This document shows, piece after piece, positions 30,535-39,420 of a stretch of 64,000 bases of DNA. Both the position numbers and the translations under genes were made by a program. Source of the DNA: Nocardioides aurantiacus. Its GTDB lineage: Bacteria > Actinomycetota > Actinomycetes > Propionibacteriales > Nocardioidaceae. Within the stretch, counting starts at the first letter, position 1. Every line of letters starts with the position of its first letter. The stretch is taken from assembly GCF_003752505.1 (NCBI RefSeq), contig NZ_RKHO01000001.1, positions 62,001 to 126,000 of the forward strand, in the 5' to 3' direction. The notes beneath the pieces are model-generated. The model had not been told where the DNA came from, did not search any database, and was given only the letters and a program-made list of their open reading frames with translations.

Positions 30535-30582
30535 CATGGGTCCAGCGATGGGTACCGAGCACCACACCACCGAGGAGCACCG

Positions 30583-31341
30583 ATGACCGAGACCACCACC
30601 CTCGTGACGTACGACGTGCATCAGGCCGTCGCGACCATCACGCTGGACTCGCCGCACAACCGCAACGCGCTGTCGGCGCTGCTGGTGACCCAGCTGCTCG
30701 ACGCGCTCGACCGTGCGGCGGCCGACGACGAGGCGCGGATCGTGCTGCTGCGCTCCGCGGACCGGGTCTTCTGCAGCGGCGCCGACCTCAAGGAGGCCGG
30801 CGCCGGCGGGATGCAGCAGGGTGCCCGGGCGCTGGTGGCGCTGCAGCGCACGATCGTCGCGCACCCCAAGCCGGTGGTGACCCGCCTCGCCGGGCCGGTG
30901 CGCGCGGGCGGGCTGGGCATCGTGGCCGCCAGCGACGTGGTGCTGTGCAGCGACGACGTCACGTTCGCGTTCACCGAGAGCCGCCTCGGCCTGGCGCCCG
31001 CGGTCATCTCGCTGACCGTGGTGCCGCGGCTGACCAGCCGGGCGGCCGCCGACACCTCCCTGACCGGGCGCACCTTCGCCGCCGCCGAGGCCGCGGCGAT
31101 AGGCCTGGTCACGCGCGCCGTGCCCGTCGACCAGCTCGACGCCGCCGTCGAGCAGGCCTGCGAGGACCTGCGTCAGGCCCACCCCCAGGGCCTGCGCGAG
31201 ACCAAGGCGCTGCTCGCCGGCGACCTGCTGCGGCGCATCGACGCCCAGGCCGAGGAGATGGCAACCCTCAGCACCCGACTGTTCGGCTCCGAGGGTGCCC
31301 GTGAGGCGATGGCCGCGTTCCTCGAGCGCCGTACGAGGTAG
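30583..31341 (+). CDS. Enoyl-CoA hydratase/isomerase
   Basis: 252 residues of the crotonase family: VATITLDSPHNRNALSALL, the oxyanion segment FCSGADLKEAG, the second one RLAGPVRAGGLGIVAASDVV, and FTESRLGLAPAVIS carrying the catalytic acidic position. Probably hydrates an unsaturated (methylglutaconyl-type) CoA from the preceding operon. ATG 30583 has GAGGAG 6 nt upstream. It is separated from the operon by 131 nt and enclosed by a pair of inverted 69-bp repeats, so it may be transcribed separately. Confidence 0.93.
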   Translation: MTETTTLVTYDVHQAVATITLDSPHNRNALSALLVTQLLDALDRAAADDEARIVLLRSADRVFCSGADLKEAGAGGMQQGARALVALQRTIVAHPKPVVTRLAGPVRAGGLGIVAASDVVLCSDDVTFAFTESRLGLAPAVISLTVVPRLTSRAAADTSLTGRTFAAAEAAAIGLVTRAVPVDQLDAAVEQACEDLRQAHPQGLRETKALLAGDLLRRIDAQAEEMATLSTRLFGSEGAREAMAAFLERRTR

Positions 31342-31355
31342 CCGGTCGCGCCACC

Positions 31356-31424
31356 TGGTGCGGTGCTGTTGCTCCCGGTGCGGCGTACGGCCCTTGTCCA
31401 CATGCAATAACCCCGCGTTACATG
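31356..31424 (-). repeat. 69-bp intergenic repeat, copy 2 (inverted)
   Basis: Reverse-complement partner of 30466-30534, exactly the same length, with 33-bp and 14-bp identical ends and a divergent middle. It has TTGTCCACA at 31394-31402 on the plus strand. It lies 15 nt after the enoyl-CoA hydratase stop. The rest of the gap 31425-31492 holds nothing recognisable. Confidence 0.88.
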
Positions 31425-31492
31425 GGGCCGCCGCCGCTGCTCACCGCCGCCGCCGGCCACCGCCTGCGGGCCCGCGCCCCCGGCAGCCCGCC

Positions 31493-32917
31493 TCAGCGGC
31501 CGCCCCGACGACGACCGCCGCGGCGGCGCCAGGGGCCGGTGACGGCGAAGGTGGTGCCGGGGTCGTAGACGTTGAAGAACATCACCCGGCCGTCGGGGGA
31601 GAACGAGACGCCGGACAGCTCGCCGGTGTTGCCGGGCGTGGTGGCCTGGCGGTTGCGGGCGAAGACGAACGGCTCGCCCGCGGCGGTGGTGCCGAGCATG
31701 TAGTTCTCGCCGTCGGAGTCCTCGCAGATCATCAGCCCGCCGTACGGCGAGACGCAGATGTTGTCGGGGCACTCGTAGACGTCGTCCGCGTCGGTGCCGA
31801 CGAAGATCAGCTCCAGGGTCAGGGTGTTGCGCCGGGTGTCGTAGCGCCACACCTGGCCGTCGTGGCTCGCGGTCGAGCCGTCCTCGGGGCGGGCGAAGCT
31901 GGAGACGAAGTAGGACGAGCTGTCGGCCCGCCCCCACCAGGCGCCCTCGAGCTTCTGCCCGCGGGTGATCGGCTTGGGGTAGTCCTGCGCGCGGGTCGGC
32001 GTGGTGGCCGCCGTCGGGTCGGGCACGTCGAGCCACTCGATGCCGCGGAAGGTGGTGCCCGCCTTGCGGACGGTGCTGAGGTCCTCCAGCCCCGGCACGT
32101 GCAGGGCCTGGAGCGTGCCGCCGGCGCGCAGCGAGCCGTAGCCGCCCCGGGGCTTGTGGGGCAGGAAGCGGTAGTAGCTGCCGAGCGGGGCGCCCGAGAA
32201 GGCGTCCTCGGTCTCGTAGGCGATGCCGGTGCTCGGGTCGATGGCCACGGCCTCGTGCATGAAGCGGCCCATGTCGGTCAGCGGCACGGGGTCGGCGTTG
32301 CGGCGGTTGTCGTAGGGGTCGACCTCGAAGATCCAGCCGTGGTCCTTGGTGTAGCCGTTGGTGCCGGTGCGGTCCTCGGTCTCCTCGCAGGTCAGCCACG
32401 TGCCCCACGGGGTGATGCCGCCGGAGCAGTTGATGGCGGTGCCGCCGAGGCTGACGTACTCCTCGCGCAGCTTCAGGTCGCTGCCGAGCACGAGGTTGGT
32501 GGTGCCGCCGCCGGCGCCCGGGTCGTACGTCGTCTCCAGGCCCGCCGTCGGCACGCGGAACTCGGCGTCGGGGTAGACCTCGTGGTTGCGCACCAGCCGG
32601 AAGCCGCCGCCCCGCCGGTTGGCGAAGCTGCCCATCCCGTCGTGGTTGCTGGGCACCGGACCGCCGCCCGAGCGCATCGGCCGGCCCTCGCGGGACAGGA
32701 TCCGGTAGGAGAAGCCGCGGGGGAGGTCGAGGACGCCCCGCGGGTCGCGCACCAGCGGGCCGTAGCCCTTGGTGGGGCCGCGGCGGCCGGCGTCCGGCAT
32801 CGCGGTGTAGAGCGCGTCGGCGCGGCCCGAGAGCCCGATCGCCAGTCCGGCCGAGCCGGTGCCGAGCAGCAGGGCGCGGCGGCTCAGTGCAGCGGCGTTG
32901 GTCTGGGTGTCCGTCAT
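31493..32917 (-). CDS. PhoX-family (DUF839) Tat-exported protein
   Basis: 474 residues. A twin-arginine signal lies at about 10-38 (LSRRALLLGTGSAGLAIG), then a beta-propeller of the PhoX type with SNHDGMGSF, NHEVYPDAE, GGITPWGTWLTCEET, FMHEAVAIDP and CPDNICVSPYGGLMICED. These Cys/Glu/Asn positions resemble the Ca/Fe site residues of PhoX phosphatases. The expected role is extracytoplasmic phosphomonoester hydrolysis, though many DUF839 proteins are untested. The ATG at 32917 has GGAGGAG upstream. The tail is Arg/Gly-rich (RRRGGRRRGGR). Confidence 0.9.
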   Translation of the reverse strand: MTDTQTNAAALSRRALLLGTGSAGLAIGLSGRADALYTAMPDAGRRGPTKGYGPLVRDPRGVLDLPRGFSYRILSREGRPMRSGGGPVPSNHDGMGSFANRRGGGFRLVRNHEVYPDAEFRVPTAGLETTYDPGAGGGTTNLVLGSDLKLREEYVSLGGTAINCSGGITPWGTWLTCEETEDRTGTNGYTKDHGWIFEVDPYDNRRNADPVPLTDMGRFMHEAVAIDPSTGIAYETEDAFSGAPLGSYYRFLPHKPRGGYGSLRAGGTLQALHVPGLEDLSTVRKAGTTFRGIEWLDVPDPTAATTPTRAQDYPKPITRGQKLEGAWWGRADSSSYFVSSFARPEDGSTASHDGQVWRYDTRRNTLTLELIFVGTDADDVYECPDNICVSPYGGLMICEDSDGENYMLGTTAAGEPFVFARNRQATTPGNTGELSGVSFSPDGRVMFFNVYDPGTTFAVTGPWRRRGGRRRGGR

Positions 32918-32992
32918 GGTGTCTCCTCCGAGTAGGCCTGTGACGCTAGTCACTCGCACCGACAGCGTCCATGGGGCCCTGCCCGGCGACGC

Positions 32993-33595
32993 TCAGCCGC
33001 GGTGCACGCGCGGGCCGAAGACGGGGGCGTCGTAGAGCCGCCCGCGGGTGCGCGAGTCGTCGGCCCACACGCGGGTGCCCGAGGCGGTGACGGTGCCCGC
33101 GGCGACGCGCACCCAGGCGGGGGCGCTCAGGCACGCGCGGGGCACCACGACGCGGACGGTGGCGTCGTGTCCGTAGCTGATGCTGCTGCGCAGCACGCAG
33201 CCCTCGGGGCGCCGGTCGACCCCGGTCAGCTGCGCCCGGCCCTGCCAGGCGCCGGGGCCCGCGGTGACGGCGAGCTCGCGGCGCACGCCCTCGTCGGTCA
33301 CCATCCGGAACCAGTGGCGGTGCCAGCTCCCGCCCGCCCGCAGCGCGGCGAACCGCAGCTCGAGGGTGACGGTCCGGCGGCCGTGGACCACGCGGCTGGA
33401 GGTGACGTCGCCGCTGACGCGGCCGGCGTCGACCCGGCCGGGCGCGCCGCCGCCCTGGACGACGACGTCGCTGCGGCTGTCGGAGCCGGTGCTCGAGGCC
33501 GCGTGGGCGGCGGACGGCACGAGCACGCTGACCAGCGCGGCGAGCAGGGCGGCCAGCGCGGACGCGGCGAGGGGGGCACGACGAGACGAGGACAC
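32993..33595 (-). CDS. Secreted protein of unknown function
   Basis: 200 residues. It begins with a classical signal peptide (SSSRRAPLAASALAALLAALVSVLVPSAAHA, cleavage after AHA). The mature part is predicted beta-rich (VTLELRFAALRAGGSWHRHWFRMV, AWVRVAAGTVTASG) with two cysteines (GCVLRSS, RACLSAP) that could pair. GTG 33595 has GGGAG 8 nt upstream. No family is recognised. It lies upstream of PhoX on the same strand, 75 nt away. Confidence 0.75.
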   Translation of the reverse strand: MSSSRRAPLAASALAALLAALVSVLVPSAAHAASSTGSDSRSDVVVQGGGAPGRVDAGRVSGDVTSSRVVHGRRTVTLELRFAALRAGGSWHRHWFRMVTDEGVRRELAVTAGPGAWQGRAQLTGVDRRPEGCVLRSSISYGHDATVRVVVPRACLSAPAWVRVAAGTVTASGTRVWADDSRTRGRLYDAPVFGPRVHRG

Positions 33596-33714
33596 AGCAC
33601 AGCTCCCGAGGTCCGCGTGGGGGGGGATACGGACGATCAACGACGCTAGGGGAGGGACGCGACAAACCGGGCGGAAATGACGAACTGGTCTACCGCGTCC
33701 TGGCCCAGTGGGGC

Positions 33715-34896
33715 TCAGGGGAGCCAGGCGGCGATCCGGTCGAGCCCGGTCGCGATCTCCTCGGTGCCGCCGGCGAAGGAGAGCCGGACGAACCGGTCGC
33801 CCCGCACGGTGTCGAAGTCGAGGCCCGGGGCGGTGGCCACGCCGGTCTCGTCGAGCAGTCGCAGGCACCAGGCGTAGGAGTCGTCGGTGAGGTGGGAGAT
33901 GTCGGCGTAGACGTAGAACGCCCCGTCCGCCGGGGCCAGCCGGTCGATGCCCAGCCGGGGGAGCCGGTCGAGCAGGAGCGCGCGGTTGGTGGCGTAGCGG
34001 GCGACGTGGCCGTCGAGCTCGGCGTACGACTCCGGGGTGAAGGCGGCGAGGGCGGCGTACTGGCCGAGGGCCGGCGGGCAGATGGTGAAGTTGCCGGTGA
34101 GCACCTCGACGGGACGGCGCAGGTCCTCCGGCACCAGCATCCAGCCCAGGCGCCAGCCGGTCATCGAGAAGTACTTGCTGAACGACCCGAACACCACGCC
34201 CGTGCGCGAGGTCTGCCACGCCGAGCTCGTGGCGACCCCGCCCGTGTCGTAGGTGATGCCGTGGTAGATCTCGTCGCTGACCAGGCGTACGCCGCGCTCC
34301 TCGCACCACCGCGCGATCGCGGCCAGCTCCGCGGGCTCGATCATGGTGCCGGTCGGGTTGGCGGGCGAGGCCACGACGAGACCGGCGACCGGACCCTCGA
34401 CGGCCTCGAGCAGCTCGACGGTCGGCTGGAACCGGGTCTCCGGGCCGCAGTCGACCTCGACCACCTCGCACCCCAGCGCCCGCAGCACGTTGCGGTAGCA
34501 GGCGTAGCCGGGCCGGGCCATCACGACGCGGTCGCCCGGCTCGAAGGAGGCGAGGAACGCCAGCAGGAAACCGCCCGAGGACCCGGTCGTGATCACCACG
34601 TCGTCGAGGTCGACGTCGATGCCGCTGGTGCGGCGGTGGTGGTCGGCCACGGCCTGGCGCAGCCCGGGGATCCCGGTCGACACCGTGTAGCCGAGCACCT
34701 CGGCGTCGAGCAGCCGCTTGGCCTCCTCGCGCACCGCCCGCGGCGCGCCGGTGGAGGGCTGGCCCGCCACGCAGTTGACGAGGTCGCCGTGGGAGAGCTG
34801 GCGCCGTTGTGCGGCGGCCAGGAGGTCCATCACGTGGAAGGGCGGGACGTTCGCCCGCGAGGCGACCTGGAGGCGGGCGTGCGACGGCGTGCTCAC
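33715..34896 (-). CDS. PLP-dependent aminotransferase (class I/II)
   Basis: 393 residues of the fold-type I aspartate aminotransferase family: GYTVSTGIPGLRQAVADHH, ASPANPTGTMI, SDEIYHGITYD, the Schiff-base Lys in FGSFSKYFSMTGWRLGW, and the C-terminal Arg in DRFVRLSFA that binds the substrate carboxylate. The amino acid is not determinable from sequence. Two GTGs are adjacent; the inner one (34896) is preferred because TACGAT lies 6 nt before it, a spacing seen in several leaderless genes here. Stands apart from its neighbours. Confidence 0.92.
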   Translation of the reverse strand: MSTPSHARLQVASRANVPPFHVMDLLAAAQRRQLSHGDLVNCVAGQPSTGAPRAVREEAKRLLDAEVLGYTVSTGIPGLRQAVADHHRRTSGIDVDLDDVVITTGSSGGFLLAFLASFEPGDRVVMARPGYACYRNVLRALGCEVVEVDCGPETRFQPTVELLEAVEGPVAGLVVASPANPTGTMIEPAELAAIARWCEERGVRLVSDEIYHGITYDTGGVATSSAWQTSRTGVVFGSFSKYFSMTGWRLGWMLVPEDLRRPVEVLTGNFTICPPALGQYAALAAFTPESYAELDGHVARYATNRALLLDRLPRLGIDRLAPADGAFYVYADISHLTDDSYAWCLRLLDETGVATAPGLDFDTVRGDRFVRLSFAGGTEEIATGLDRIAAWLP

Positions 34897-34920
34897 CACC
34901 CGATCGTAGGAGCGCGGAGG

Positions 34921-36219
34921 CTAGAAGAAGTCGGGGCACCACGGGGCGCGGTGCCAGGAGAACGCCGTGCCGGCGGCGGCGACGGCGCCGGGGGTGTGCT
35001 CGGTGACGCGGCCGACGCGGTGCAGGTCCGCGAGGCGTACGCCGCCGAGGTAGACCGTCCCCAGCTCCAGCACCCCCAGCGCGACGTCGGCCGGGTCGTC
35101 GGTGCGCTCGACGGTGGTGCTCTCCGCCGGGCCGTCGGTCCGCACGCGCCAGCGGCCGGCGTTGGCGGGGAGCAGGTCGTCGGCGACCTCGATCACGACG
35201 TCGAGCGGAGCGGCGTACGACCGGGCGCGGAGCGCGGCGGCCACGTCGACGACGCGGACGTAGAGCGCGTCCAGGACCTCGGTGCCGACCGCGCGGGCGT
35301 CGTGGACCAGCAGCCGCAGCAGCTCGTCGGACGGCGCGTTGCGGGCGCGGAAGCGCCGGGCCAGGTCGAGGTCGAGCAGGTAGCGCCACAGCGTCGCGTG
35401 GGCCACGGGGTCCTCGGCCCACAGCTCGTTGATCCGCACCTCGCTGTCGGGCTCGGTGGCCGTCTGGTCCTCCTTGAAGCGGTACGTCGCGAAGCCGTCG
35501 ACCTCGCCCGCCTCGCTCCAGTGCACGACGTGCCGCAGCTCGGTGGCGCCGTCGCGGGCGAACGGCTGGTCGAAGAGGGCGAACTCCCACGAGTGGTCGG
35601 CGGGACGCGCCATCGTGCCCGGGCGGTCGCGGCGCAGCCGCTCGTGCAGGGGGCGTACGACGGTCAGGAACTGCTCGCGGGTGAGCTCGTCGACCGACCC
35701 GCCGGTCCGCACGCCGGGCAGGAAGTCCAGCGACCGGGTGCGGCCGCGCAGCTGCAGCCGCGACACCGCCGGCCCGTAGCCGAACCGGCCGTAGATCAGC
35801 GACTCCGAGGCCCACAGCGCGGCCAGCGGCTCGCCGCGCCGGGCGACGTCCTCGAGCTGGTGGCGCATCATCGCGCTGAGCAGCCCGCGGCGGCGGTACG
35901 GCGGGTGCACCGTCACCACCGTCACCGCGGCCGTCGGCACGGAGAAGCCGCCCGGGACGCCGAGCTCGCGGGTCAGGGCCCCGCACGTGGAGACCCACCG
36001 GTCGCCGACCCGGAAGCCGAACGAGCGGTCGTCCTCGAACACCTCGCGGTCGAGCGCGAGGGTCTCGGGGTGGTGCTCCTCCTGGAAGCCCCGCGCGACC
36101 GCCTTCATCCAGTCCTCGAACGACGCCGCCGTGACGTGGTCCATCGACGGCTCGGCCAGGTGCGGGGCGGGCGGCACGACGCCGGGTGCTGCGGGGGAGA
36201 CGGTCGGGTCGGGGCTCAT
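34921..36219 (-). CDS. Eis-like GNAT N-acetyltransferase
   Basis: 432 residues with the three-part Eis layout. The GNAT domain covers about 25-160, with the acetyl-CoA loop VHPPYRRRGLLSAMM. A second GNAT-like domain covers about 165-300, and a sterol-carrier-like C-terminal domain ends ...PWCPDFF. In Eis the C-terminal carboxylate acts as catalytic base, and this protein likewise ends in an aromatic residue. Mycobacterial Eis acetylates aminoglycosides and other amines; the substrate here is unknown. The start is taken at ATG 36219; a longer frame begins at 36255. Confidence 0.9.
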   Translation of the reverse strand: MSPDPTVSPAAPGVVPPAPHLAEPSMDHVTAASFEDWMKAVARGFQEEHHPETLALDREVFEDDRSFGFRVGDRWVSTCGALTRELGVPGGFSVPTAAVTVVTVHPPYRRRGLLSAMMRHQLEDVARRGEPLAALWASESLIYGRFGYGPAVSRLQLRGRTRSLDFLPGVRTGGSVDELTREQFLTVVRPLHERLRRDRPGTMARPADHSWEFALFDQPFARDGATELRHVVHWSEAGEVDGFATYRFKEDQTATEPDSEVRINELWAEDPVAHATLWRYLLDLDLARRFRARNAPSDELLRLLVHDARAVGTEVLDALYVRVVDVAAALRARSYAAPLDVVIEVADDLLPANAGRWRVRTDGPAESTTVERTDDPADVALGVLELGTVYLGGVRLADLHRVGRVTEHTPGAVAAAGTAFSWHRAPWCPDFF

Positions 36220-36363
36220 GGGTCCATCACAGCGGACGCCCACCGCGGTGGCCAACCGGGTTTCGCGACGACGGCCTCGCCGGCCGGTGCGCCGATTCCG
36301 TCACGGCGCGTCCCGCGATGGGCCACACTGCTCGCCCAGCCGTCCTCCACCTCGGGAGCCCCC

Positions 36364-36843
36364 ATGCGCCTGCGCCCCTCCGCCACCCTCGGCCTCGCCC
36401 TGGCCGCCCTCGTCCTCGCCGGTTGCGGCGGCGGCGACGACGCCGGCGGGTCCGGCGGGGCCGGCTCCAGCGGCGGTGGCGAGAGCCCGTCGGCCGACGC
36501 CGGGTCCGGCGGCGGCGACAAGGAGCTGTGCGGCAAGCCCACGAGCGAGTGGCAGCTCGGGCTGCGCGACGTGGCCCGGGCCGACCCGTCCGACCAGGCG
36601 GCGTACGACGCGACGCTGGACCAGGCGGTCGAGGACACCACCGCCCTCGCCGGCCAGGCCCAGGACGCCGACCTGAAGGCGGCGTACACCACGGTCGCGA
36701 CCGGTCTGGAGGACCTGAAGGAGAAGGTCTCCTCCGGGGCGATCGACACCTCCAACCCGGCGATGATGCTGCGCGCCGGGGCCGACGCGGTGGCCGGTCA
36801 GGCCGACGTCGCCGAGGCGTGCCTGGCCCTCGGCGCCGCCTGA
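36364..36843 (+). CDS. Small lipoprotein of unknown function
   Basis: 159 residues. A lipoprotein signal ends in LVLAGC (lipobox Cys at about 21), followed by a Gly/Ser/Asp-rich spacer (about 22-56) and a helical domain (ELCGKPTSEWQLGLRD ... QADVAEACLALGAA) with two cysteines that may pair. It should be anchored on the outer face of the membrane. The ATG at 36364 follows CTCGGGAG. No family recognised. The 143-nt gap to the Eis-like gene on its left holds nothing recognisable. Confidence 0.8.
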   Translation: MRLRPSATLGLALAALVLAGCGGGDDAGGSGGAGSSGGGESPSADAGSGGGDKELCGKPTSEWQLGLRDVARADPSDQAAYDATLDQAVEDTTALAGQAQDADLKAAYTTVATGLEDLKEKVSSGAIDTSNPAMMLRAGADAVAGQADVAEACLALGAA

Positions 36844-36993
36844 GGCCGGAGCCGCTGCCCGACCGGCCTCCCGTCCCCGCGCGCAGCGCCGGGTCGGCGT
36901 CCGGGAGGGCCCGGGACCCCTCGGAGGCGTCAGGGGCGGGGCCGTCGCGGCCCTAGACTGGGCCCCCGACCCGACGACCGCCGAGGTGCCCCC

Positions 36994-38508
36994 GTGACAC
37001 TCGACGTCCACGAGCTCGACCGCCTGCTGCTGGTCGGGGCGGGCGTGCTGCTGCTGGCGATCCTCGCCGTGCGGCTGAGCGTGCGGGCCGGGCTGCCGAG
37101 CCTCCTGGTCTACCTCGCCATGGGCGTGGCGATGGGCGAGTCCGGGCTCGGGATCCGCTTCGACGACGCCGAGGTCGCCCACGCCCTGGGGTTCGCCGCC
37201 CTGGTGCTGATCCTGGCCGAGGGCGGTCTCACCACGCCCTGGCCGGAGATCCGGCCGGTGATGCGGCTGGGGGTCTCGCTCGCCACCATCGGGGTGGCGG
37301 TCAGCGTGCTGACGATGGCCCTGGTCGGTCACTACCTGCTGGGGCTGACCTGGGAGCTGGCCGTGCTGCTGGGCGCGGTGACCGCGCCGACCGACGCCGC
37401 GGCGGTGTTCTCGGTGCTGCGGCGGCTGCCGCTGCCGCGCCGGTTGACCGGTGCGCTCGAGGCCGAGTCGGGCCTCAACGACGCCCCCACCGTCGTGCTG
37501 GTCACGCTGATCAGTGCCGCCAGCGCGGGCGGGGGCGAGCGCCACAGCGTCCTCGGGTTCGCCGGGGAGATCGCCTTCGAGCTGGGGCTCGGCGTCCTCG
37601 GCGGCGCGGTCGTCGGGTTCAGCGGCGCCTGGCTGCTGCGCCGCTCCGCACTCCCGGCCTCGGGCCTCTACCCGCTCGCGGTGCTGTCCTTCACCGTCCT
37701 GGCGTACGCCGGGACGGCGACCCTCCACGGCTCCGGCTTCGCCGCGGTCTACGTCGCGGCGCTCGTCCTCGGCAACGCCGAGCTGCCCCACCGGGCGGCG
37801 ACGCGGTCGTTCTCCGAGGGGGTGGCGTGGCTGGCGCAGATCGGCCTGTTCGTGATGCTCGGCCTGCTTGCGGCTCCGGGTCGGATCACCCTGGAGACGG
37901 TGACGATCGCGGTGGTGGCGCTGCTGGCCCTGACGCTCCTCGCTCGGCCGCTGTCGGTGGGGGTCGCCTCGCTGGTGCAGCCGGTGGGGCTGCGCGAGGC
38001 GACGTTCCTGTCGTGGGCCGGACTGCGGGGCGCGGTCCCGATCGTGCTGACGACGATCCCGCTCGCCGACGCCGTCGACGGCTCCACCCAGCTGTTCGAC
38101 ATCGTCTTCGTGGTGGTGCTGCTCGACACCCTGGTGACCGGACCCACGCTGCCCGGGGTCGCCCGGGCGCTGCGGCTGGCCCGGCGCAGCGAGCCGCGCG
38201 ACCTCGAGGTGGAGGCGGCCCCGCTGGAGCGGATCGCCGCCGACCTGCTCCAGGTCACCATCTCGCCGCAGTCGCTGATGCACGGCGTCGAGGTCGGTGA
38301 GCTGCGGCTGCCTCCGGGCTCCTCGGTCGCGCTCGTCGTGCGCGACGGCCAGACGATCGTGCCGGAGCGTCGTACGGTGCTGCGGCACGGCGACGACGTC
38401 CTGGTCGTCACCCCCCGGGCGCTGCGCGAGGCGACCGAGAAGCGGTTGCGGGCGGTGTCGGTCGGGGGCCGGCTGGCCCAGTGGCTGGGCACACGGCCAC
38501 CGGCCTGA
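36994..38508 (+). CDS. Cation/proton antiporter (CvrA/NhaP2-type, CPA family)
   Basis: 504 residues. About 12 membrane segments (about 8-390) hold the antiporter core signature VTAPTDAAAVFSVLRR and AESGLNDAPTVVLV, whose Asp residues carry the ion. A C-terminal TrkA_C-type regulatory domain (about 400-490: VGELRLPPGSSVALVVRDGQTIVP) follows. Likely exchanges K+ or Na+ for protons. GTG 36994 has GAGGTG upstream, and TAGACT at 36953-36958 is a possible -10. The 150-nt gap on its left holds only this promoter and a weak CCTCCCG/CGGGAGG stem. Confidence 0.92.
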   Translation: MTLDVHELDRLLLVGAGVLLLAILAVRLSVRAGLPSLLVYLAMGVAMGESGLGIRFDDAEVAHALGFAALVLILAEGGLTTPWPEIRPVMRLGVSLATIGVAVSVLTMALVGHYLLGLTWELAVLLGAVTAPTDAAAVFSVLRRLPLPRRLTGALEAESGLNDAPTVVLVTLISAASAGGGERHSVLGFAGEIAFELGLGVLGGAVVGFSGAWLLRRSALPASGLYPLAVLSFTVLAYAGTATLHGSGFAAVYVAALVLGNAELPHRAATRSFSEGVAWLAQIGLFVMLGLLAAPGRITLETVTIAVVALLALTLLARPLSVGVASLVQPVGLREATFLSWAGLRGAVPIVLTTIPLADAVDGSTQLFDIVFVVVLLDTLVTGPTLPGVARALRLARRSEPRDLEVEAAPLERIAADLLQVTISPQSLMHGVEVGELRLPPGSSVALVVRDGQTIVPERRTVLRHGDDVLVVTPRALREATEKRLRAVSVGGRLAQWLGTRPPA

Positions 38509-38526
38509 GACCGGGGGGAAGCCCTC

Positions 38527-39042
38527 TCAGCCGACGTCGATGCACTTCTCGACCGGCTGGTCGAGCTTGATCCGGCGCGGCGCCTTCGGGTCCACCCGGT
38601 CGAACCGGTCGCCGACGACGACGTCGACGCCCGGGCCGAGGTCCTCGGGCACGAGCCGCACGCGGGTGCGCGGGCCGAGCGCCGAGGCGACGAGCTGGGC
38701 GGCCGGGTCCTGCGCCTCCGTGGTCCACACGATCGCTCGCGGCACGGTCGCGTCGTCGGGCGCGTTGCCGGCGTTGCCGCCCCGGAAGCCTGCGTCCTCG
38801 AGCTTCTGCAGCGTGGTGCCCGCCAACCCGGACTTCGACCCCGCGTTGTAGACGCTCACCTGGACGTCGCGTCGGGTGATGAACTCCTGCACCTGCTTCT
38901 CGGCCTCGGTGCAGCCGGCGTCGGCGCCGCCGCTGCTGGGGAACGGCGCGGTCGCCGCGCGCACGCCGAACACGGCCATGCCCGCGAGCACGAGCAGCAG
39001 CACCACCAGGGTGGCGGCGGTCGTGAGGTGTCGTCGGTGCAC
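38527..39042 (-). CDS. LytR C-terminal domain membrane protein
   Basis: 171 residues. A short cytoplasmic start, one membrane segment (about 7-28, TTAATLVVLLLVLAGMAVFGV), then an extracytoplasmic LytR_C domain (VQVSVYNAGSKSGLAGTTLQKLEDAGF ... VRLVPEDLGPGVDVVVGDRF). LytR_C domains occur with cell-wall polymer ligases, but no LCP catalytic domain is present here. GTG 39042 has GGGGGA upstream. It follows the small VapB-like gene on the same strand after 25 nt, a pairing common in actinobacteria. Confidence 0.9.
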   Translation of the reverse strand: MHRRHLTTAATLVVLLLVLAGMAVFGVRAATAPFPSSGGADAGCTEAEKQVQEFITRRDVQVSVYNAGSKSGLAGTTLQKLEDAGFRGGNAGNAPDDATVPRAIVWTTEAQDPAAQLVASALGPRTRVRLVPEDLGPGVDVVVGDRFDRVDPKAPRRIKLDQPVEKCIDVG

Positions 39043-39067
39043 GGTGCGTCCCCCAGGTCGGCGGCGG

Positions 39068-39376
39068 TCAGGAGAGGTCGTCGATGACGTGGACCCTGGC
39101 ATGCAGCACGTGCCGCTGGTGCAGCGCCGCGCGGAGGGCGCGGTGCAGGCCGTCCTCGAGGTAGAGGTCGTCGCGCCACTCCACGACGTGGGCGAACAGG
39201 TCGCCGAAGAAGGTGGAGTCCTCGTCCAGCAGGGCCGCCAGCTGCAGCGTGTCCTTGGTGGTCACGAGCTCGTCGAGGCGCACCGGCCGCGGGGGCAGCG
39301 CGGCCCAGTCGCGGGAGGCCAGCTCGTGGTCGGGGTAGGGCCGTCCCTCGCCCACGCGCTTGAAGATCACCGCCAC
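39068..39376 (-). CDS. Conserved small actinobacterial protein (VapB-antitoxin-like label)
   Basis: 102 residues beginning MAVIFKRVGEGRPYPDH, with the conserved core ALLDEDSTFFGDLFAHVVEWRDDLYLEDGLHRALRAALHQRHVLHARV. Relatives are often labelled VapB-family antitoxins, but no PIN-domain toxin is next to it, so the label is weak. It is always compact and usually found upstream of a LytR_C gene, as here. Function unknown; it may be regulatory. Confidence 0.82.
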   Translation of the reverse strand: MAVIFKRVGEGRPYPDHELASRDWAALPPRPVRLDELVTTKDTLQLAALLDEDSTFFGDLFAHVVEWRDDLYLEDGLHRALRAALHQRHVLHARVHVIDDLS

Positions 39377-39420
39377 ATCATAGGGACGGGTCGTCCCCGG
39401 CCCGGTCTACTGTGAGCGCC

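Noticed and set aside
30466-31424. Composite transposon carrying the enoyl-CoA hydratase
   Set aside because: No transposase, no clear target-site duplications, and the repeats differ in the middle; the pair is reported only as inverted repeats.
30466-31424. Replication origin from the DnaA-box-like sites
   Set aside because: Only two isolated boxes 900 bp apart, with no AT-rich region and no dnaA/dnaN neighbourhood.
32993-35998. A 1001-residue minus-strand protein
   Set aside because: Only its last 200 residues (the secreted protein with a signal peptide) look real; the rest shadows the aminotransferase and acetyltransferase genes.
39068-39376. Toxin-antitoxin system
   Set aside because: No toxin gene is adjacent; the neighbour is a LytR_C membrane protein, so the VapB label alone is not enough.
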